Positions 5,082 to 7,820 of a stretch of DNA of 7,820 nt are shown piece by piece. Both the position numbers and the translations under genes were made by a program. The stretch comes from an uncultured Oscillospiraceae bacterium (GTDB lineage Bacteria > Bacillota > Clostridia > Oscillospirales > Oscillospiraceae): contig CAKTKB010000064.1 in NCBI GenBank assembly GCA_934569195.1, forward strand, positions 1 through 7,820. The letters run 5' to 3'. The notes under the pieces were generated by a model that was not told the DNA's origin, did not search any database, and saw nothing but the letters and a program-made list of their open reading frames with translations. The first letter of the stretch is position 1; each line of letters starts with the position of its first letter.

Positions 5082-6203
5082 ATGGCCAACTTGCATTTGG
5101 AACTTTCCGGCATCCCGCTGCGGCATCCCATTATGTCTGCATCCGGTCCCCCGGTACGAAACGGCGCACAGGCCCTTGCTACAGCAGCAGGAGGCGCGTC
5201 TGCTCTGGTGACAAAGACAATTTCTGTGACACCGGCGCGGCTGTGTGCGCCTTTTTTAGCGCAGGTTGGCGGTGGACTTTTGAATGCAGAGACATGGTCC
5301 GATATCTCAAAAGAGCAGTGGCTGCGGAAAGAACTGCCGATGATCCAATCTGCCGGCTTGCCTGTCATTATCCAGCTGGGGTATACCGCTCCCCAGCTTC
5401 ATGAGTTGATCCCAATGTTCAGAGACTATGCGCAAATGTTTGAACTGTCGACCCATTACACAGGCAACAGCTTGCTTCCGATTCTCAGCGCCTTAGAAAC
5501 CGCGAAAAAATTGTCGGATGTGCCTGTGTACGTCAAGCTCAGCCCCTGTACGGATATTCAGAATATCGCGTTGGCTTTGGAGCGTGCAGGTGCCGATGGT
5601 CTGGTACTGTGCAATTCCTTCGGCCCGTGCCTGGGAATTGATGTGGAATCCGCGCGGCCTGTGCTGGGTAGTGATGGGGCGTATGGTTGGTTGTCCGGTT
5701 CCGCTCTCCACGCCATTTCGTTGCGCTGCGTGTATGAGGCGGCTAAGGTTGTCAAGATCCCGATTGTTGGAGTCGGTGGAATTACAAATGGCCGGGAAGC
5801 GGCAGCGATGCTAATGGCCGGTGCCAGCGCCGTACAGGTCTGCACGCAAGCAGTTCTGGAAGGGCCGTCTGCGTTTGGACGTATTGCAGAAGAACTGAAT
5901 GCATTTATGGACCGGAAGGGATACCGGCGCGTCTCAGATATTTGCGGTCTTGCGCTGGGCAAGTCCGGTGCAAACCGATGGCAGCCCGGTTATCCTGAGC
6001 AGAGTGCGGATGGATGTGTCCGTTGCCACACGTGCGTGCACTGCTGCAGGTATGGAGCGATATCGATTGAAGAGGGAAAGTGGAGCATAGACAAGCTGCT
6101 GTGCAGCAGATGTGGTCTGTGTGTTTCACGCTGCCCTCAGGAAGTTTTATGTATGAGTGAATTGCCGACAGGAGGAAAAGACTATGCCGAAAAGCATACA
6201 TAA
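5082..6203 (+). CDS. PreA/dihydroorotate dehydrogenase-like flavoprotein with C-terminal 2x[4Fe-4S], altered active site
   Basis: A 373-aa cytoplasmic protein. An FMN-binding (beta/alpha)8 barrel of the class 1 dihydroorotate dehydrogenase/PreA type spans about 1-290: T44-K45-T46, L67-N68-A-E, C177-N178-S179 and V231-G-G233-I. A ferredoxin-like tail follows, with C312/315/318/321 or 322 and C341/344/347/351-P. The family transfers electrons between Fe-S clusters and an FMN that reduces or oxidises a cyclic substrate. The catalytic-loop motif expected to read NLSCPN reads E121-L-S-T124-H here, so both the substrate-binding Asn and the catalytic Cys are replaced, while N68 and N178-S179 are kept. 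It has no FAD/NAD(P)H domain and needs an electron partner; the divergently encoded fusion enzyme is the obvious candidate (inference). I chose ATG 5082 for the GAGGAGG site at 5070-5076 and the domain start; the frame is open further upstream, across the promoter. It overlaps the transporter gene by 20 bases. Confidence 0.87.
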   Translation: MANLHLELSGIPLRHPIMSASGPPVRNGAQALATAAGGASALVTKTISVTPARLCAPFLAQVGGGLLNAETWSDISKEQWLRKELPMIQSAGLPVIIQLGYTAPQLHELIPMFRDYAQMFELSTHYTGNSLLPILSALETAKKLSDVPVYVKLSPCTDIQNIALALERAGADGLVLCNSFGPCLGIDVESARPVLGSDGAYGWLSGSALHAISLRCVYEAAKVVKIPIVGVGGITNGREAAAMLMAGASAVQVCTQAVLEGPSAFGRIAEELNAFMDRKGYRRVSDICGLALGKSGANRWQPGYPEQSADGCVRCHTCVHCCRYGAISIEEGKWSIDKLLCSRCGLCVSRCPQEVLCMSELPTGGKDYAEKHT

Positions 6204-7650
6204 CACGTTTTCTACTACAGTAGATCTTACATCAGCGGAGCGAGAAAGAATCCGGGGATCCAGCTATTATAATGAAGCACTGGCACCGGTTTCTACTGCC
6301 GACCGAACTTGGAACGCCTTTCATATAGCCATTTTGTGGGTGGGACTTGCCGTCTGCATTCCATCTTACCAGATGGCCTCCTCTTTGATTTCCATGGGAC
6401 TCAGTTGGTGGGAGTCTGTGCTGATTGTGGCGCTTGGCAATTTAATTATTCTGGTGCCAATTATTCTGAACTCTCACGTGGGAACAAAATACGGAATCCC
6501 GTTTCCTGTTTTCGCGCGAATTTCCTTTGGCGTGAGGGGTGCGCACATCCCTGCGCTTGTTCGATCGGTGATCGCGGCAGGCTGGGCAGGCATTGTGATG
6601 TGGACAGGAGCGCTCTCCATTAACACTGCCATCGGTCTTATTGTACCAGCATGGAGTAATTTTGCGGCAGGAATCTGGATTTCCTTTGCTGCTTTCTGGA
6701 TGATCAATATTGGATTTGGCCTTTTTGGAGAAAAAGCGGTCAAAAAGATTGAAACCCTCGGTGTGCCTGTGTTGTTTGTTATCTGTATCGCACTATTTGC
6801 TTGGGCGGGCTACGCATTGATTTCTGGGGGATTTTCTCTGAAGGCTGCATTCATCACACCGGAAAGAGGTGCGGATTTCTCCTTTTGGACAGCGTTTCTG
6901 GGTGGCCTTACGGCCAATATTGGATATTGGTCTACCGCTGCGCTGAATATTCCGGATTTTAGCCGTTATGCAAAGAGCCAGCGCGATCAGCGCCGGGGAT
7001 TGCTGTGGGGTATGCCGACAACGATGACTGTGTTGGCCTTCCTGGGAGTGTTCGTAACCGGTACCTCCATTGTGATTTATGGAGAAGCGCTGTGGGATCC
7101 TATTATGATCGTGGAACGAATCGGAAGTCCGTTTACCGCATTTCTGGGGGCAGTGGGCATCGCTTTGGCCTCTTTGACGACCAATATTGCGGCCAATCTC
7201 ATCCCGCCTGCCAATGGGATATCCAATCTCTGCCCTGCAAAAATCTCCTTCCGCAGCGGAATGGTAATTACGGGTATTCTTGCCATTCTGATTCAGCCGT
7301 GGAAGCTGTTGGCAGATCCCAATGCCTATATCTTCACCTGGCTGAACACCTACGCCATTTTTACAGGCCCTCTGGCCGGAATTTTCATTGCCGACTATTA
7401 TCGTTACCGGAAAATGGAAATATCTCTTGCCGAATTGTATCTTGGGAAGGAAGGGCGGTATTGGTATACAAAGGGAATCAATGTCCGAGCCGTGGCTGCA
7501 TGGGCGATTAGTTCGCTTCTGCCATTTTTGGGATTATTTATTGATCAGTTGTCTTGGATTACCATCAATGGCTGGATCATCAGTTTTGTGATCTCCTTGT
7601 TTGTCTATTCCGCGTTGATGAAAGGACAAACCAGTAGTTTGTCGGAGTAA
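6184..7650 (+). CDS. NCS1-family nucleobase/allantoin/hydantoin-type permease
   Basis: A 488-aa integral inner-membrane protein of the nucleobase:cation symporter-1 family (PF02133), normally 12 helices and about 480-500 residues. The N-terminal YYNEALAPV...RTWNAF (28-46) and the GTKYGIPFPVFARISFG block (100-116) are hallmarks of the PucI/AllP/Mhp1 branch. Other conserved points are G133-W134 in helix 3, W249 followed by ALNIPDFSRYAKS in helix 6, TTNIAANLIPPANGISN in helix 8 and the IADYYRYRK cytoplasmic loop (402-410). The substrate is probably a flat N-heterocycle taken up with Na+ or H+. Where Mhp1 and many relatives have W-x3-Q in helix 3, this protein has W134-x3-V138. The start ATG follows AGGAGG (6170-6175) with 8-base spacing and lies inside the preceding gene, so translation is probably coupled. 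It is the last gene of the operon. Exact substrate cannot be read from sequence. Confidence 0.92.
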   Translation: MPKSIHNTFSTTVDLTSAERERIRGSSYYNEALAPVSTADRTWNAFHIAILWVGLAVCIPSYQMASSLISMGLSWWESVLIVALGNLIILVPIILNSHVGTKYGIPFPVFARISFGVRGAHIPALVRSVIAAGWAGIVMWTGALSINTAIGLIVPAWSNFAAGIWISFAAFWMINIGFGLFGEKAVKKIETLGVPVLFVICIALFAWAGYALISGGFSLKAAFITPERGADFSFWTAFLGGLTANIGYWSTAALNIPDFSRYAKSQRDQRRGLLWGMPTTMTVLAFLGVFVTGTSIVIYGEALWDPIMIVERIGSPFTAFLGAVGIALASLTTNIAANLIPPANGISNLCPAKISFRSGMVITGILAILIQPWKLLADPNAYIFTWLNTYAIFTGPLAGIFIADYYRYRKMEISLAELYLGKEGRYWYTKGINVRAVAAWAISSLLPFLGLFIDQLSWITINGWIISFVISLFVYSALMKGQTSSLSE

Positions 7651-7700
7651 AAGAAGGTACCGCTGCGTCGATCTGCCGGTTAGACGCAGCGGTATTTCTT
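7651..7700 (+). terminator. Intrinsic terminator after the transporter gene
   Basis: A perfect 12-bp stem pairs TACCGCTGCGTC (7658-7669) with GACGCAGCGGTA (7683-7694) around a 13-base loop. It is extended by AAGAA (7651-7655) with TTCTT (7696-7700) past a small bulge. A T-rich stretch follows the GC stem. It begins immediately after the TAA stop and closes the rightward operon. Confidence 0.88.
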
Positions 7701-7728
7701 GTGCATATTTTAGCACGGGGTGGTGAGG

Positions 7729-7769
7729 CGCGAGGCATTATTGCGGGCGGGTGACTGAACGCGAGGTAT
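7729..7769 (+). repeat. Imperfect 10-bp direct repeat in the right-edge spacer
   Basis: CGCGAGGCAT (7729-7738) recurs as CGCGAGGTAT (7760-7769), one mismatch, 31 bp apart. The spacer from 7701 to the window end (120 bases) otherwise holds no gene start, clear promoter or RNA that I can support. A minus-strand frame is open from the right edge to a stop near 7713 but its composition does not look like protein. The repeat may be a binding site for a gene beyond the edge, or chance. Confidence 0.3.
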
Positions 7770-7820
7770 CAACAATAAAACGTGACATTGAACGAAAATA
7801 GAAAAAAGGCGGGATAACCA

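Noticed and set aside
4808..5368. 186-aa minus-strand open frame across the divergent spacer
   Set aside because: It covers the consensus rightward promoter, the operator and the start of the PreA-like gene, and its sequence has no protein-family character.
5504..5560. Decay or frameshift in the PreA-like gene as explanation for its lost catalytic Cys
   Set aside because: The frame is uninterrupted, length and both Fe-S motifs are normal, and flanking barrel residues are conserved, so selective replacement is more likely than pseudogene drift.
162..7725. GGGGTGGTG shared by the left (162-170) and right (7717-7725) spacers as possible element ends
   Set aside because: Only nine bases match, flanks differ in spacing, and such a G-rich word is likely by chance; no target duplication or inverted ends accompany it.

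Overview
This window is a bacterial chromosomal segment with strong AGGAGG-type ribosome binding sites, consensus sigma-A promoters, a TTG start and protein families typical of anaerobic Clostridia. A gut-associated Oscillospiraceae- or Lachnospiraceae-like host is likely; this is an inference from protein style and codon use, not a placement.

Left accessory part (1-950). A short reading-frame tail enters from the left edge. It is followed by a structured spacer with an 8-bp inverted repeat whose right arm overlaps a promoter, then a complete low-molecular-weight protein tyrosine phosphatase. Overlapping the phosphatase stop codon is a 32-residue stub that resembles the first residues of a Bro-N/phage antirepressor-type protein, cut off after its 'YFSIVD' strand. 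A two-way intrinsic terminator separates this scarred region from the next module.

Main module (954-7700). Four genes form two divergent operons. The minus-strand operon carries a TTG-started regulator (430 aa, C-terminal winged helix) followed by an 801-aa flavo-iron-sulfur enzyme. This enzyme has the domain order of mammalian dihydropyrimidine dehydrogenase in one chain: N-terminal Fe-S, FAD, NAD(P)H, FMN barrel, C-terminal 2x[4Fe-4S]. The plus-strand operon carries a second, stand-alone PreA/dihydroorotate-dehydrogenase-like protein (373 aa, C-terminal 2x[4Fe-4S]) that overlaps an NCS1-family nucleobase/allantoin/hydantoin-type transporter (488 aa). Strong terminators close both operons.

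The two enzymes differ from canonical pyrimidine reductases at the residues that contact substrate. The fusion keeps the catalytic-loop Cys but has Ser and Asp where dihydropyrimidine dehydrogenase has two Asn. The stand-alone protein has Glu-Leu-Ser-Thr where Asn-Leu-Ser-Cys is expected. The transporter also has Val where Mhp1-type carriers have a substrate-binding Gln. Together these suggest uptake and reductive (or oxidative) conversion of an N-heterocycle other than plain uracil or thymine. Electrons would enter through the FAD/NAD(P)H part of the fusion and might be shared with the stand-alone subunit. No ring-opening hydrolase lies in the window.

The 386-bp divergent spacer is the most striking non-coding feature. 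It contains two near-consensus promoters, each with an 18-bp spacer, facing away from each other. Exactly midway between them lies a nested palindrome of four TTTGYGACA-like half-sites, a strong candidate operator for the adjacent regulator.
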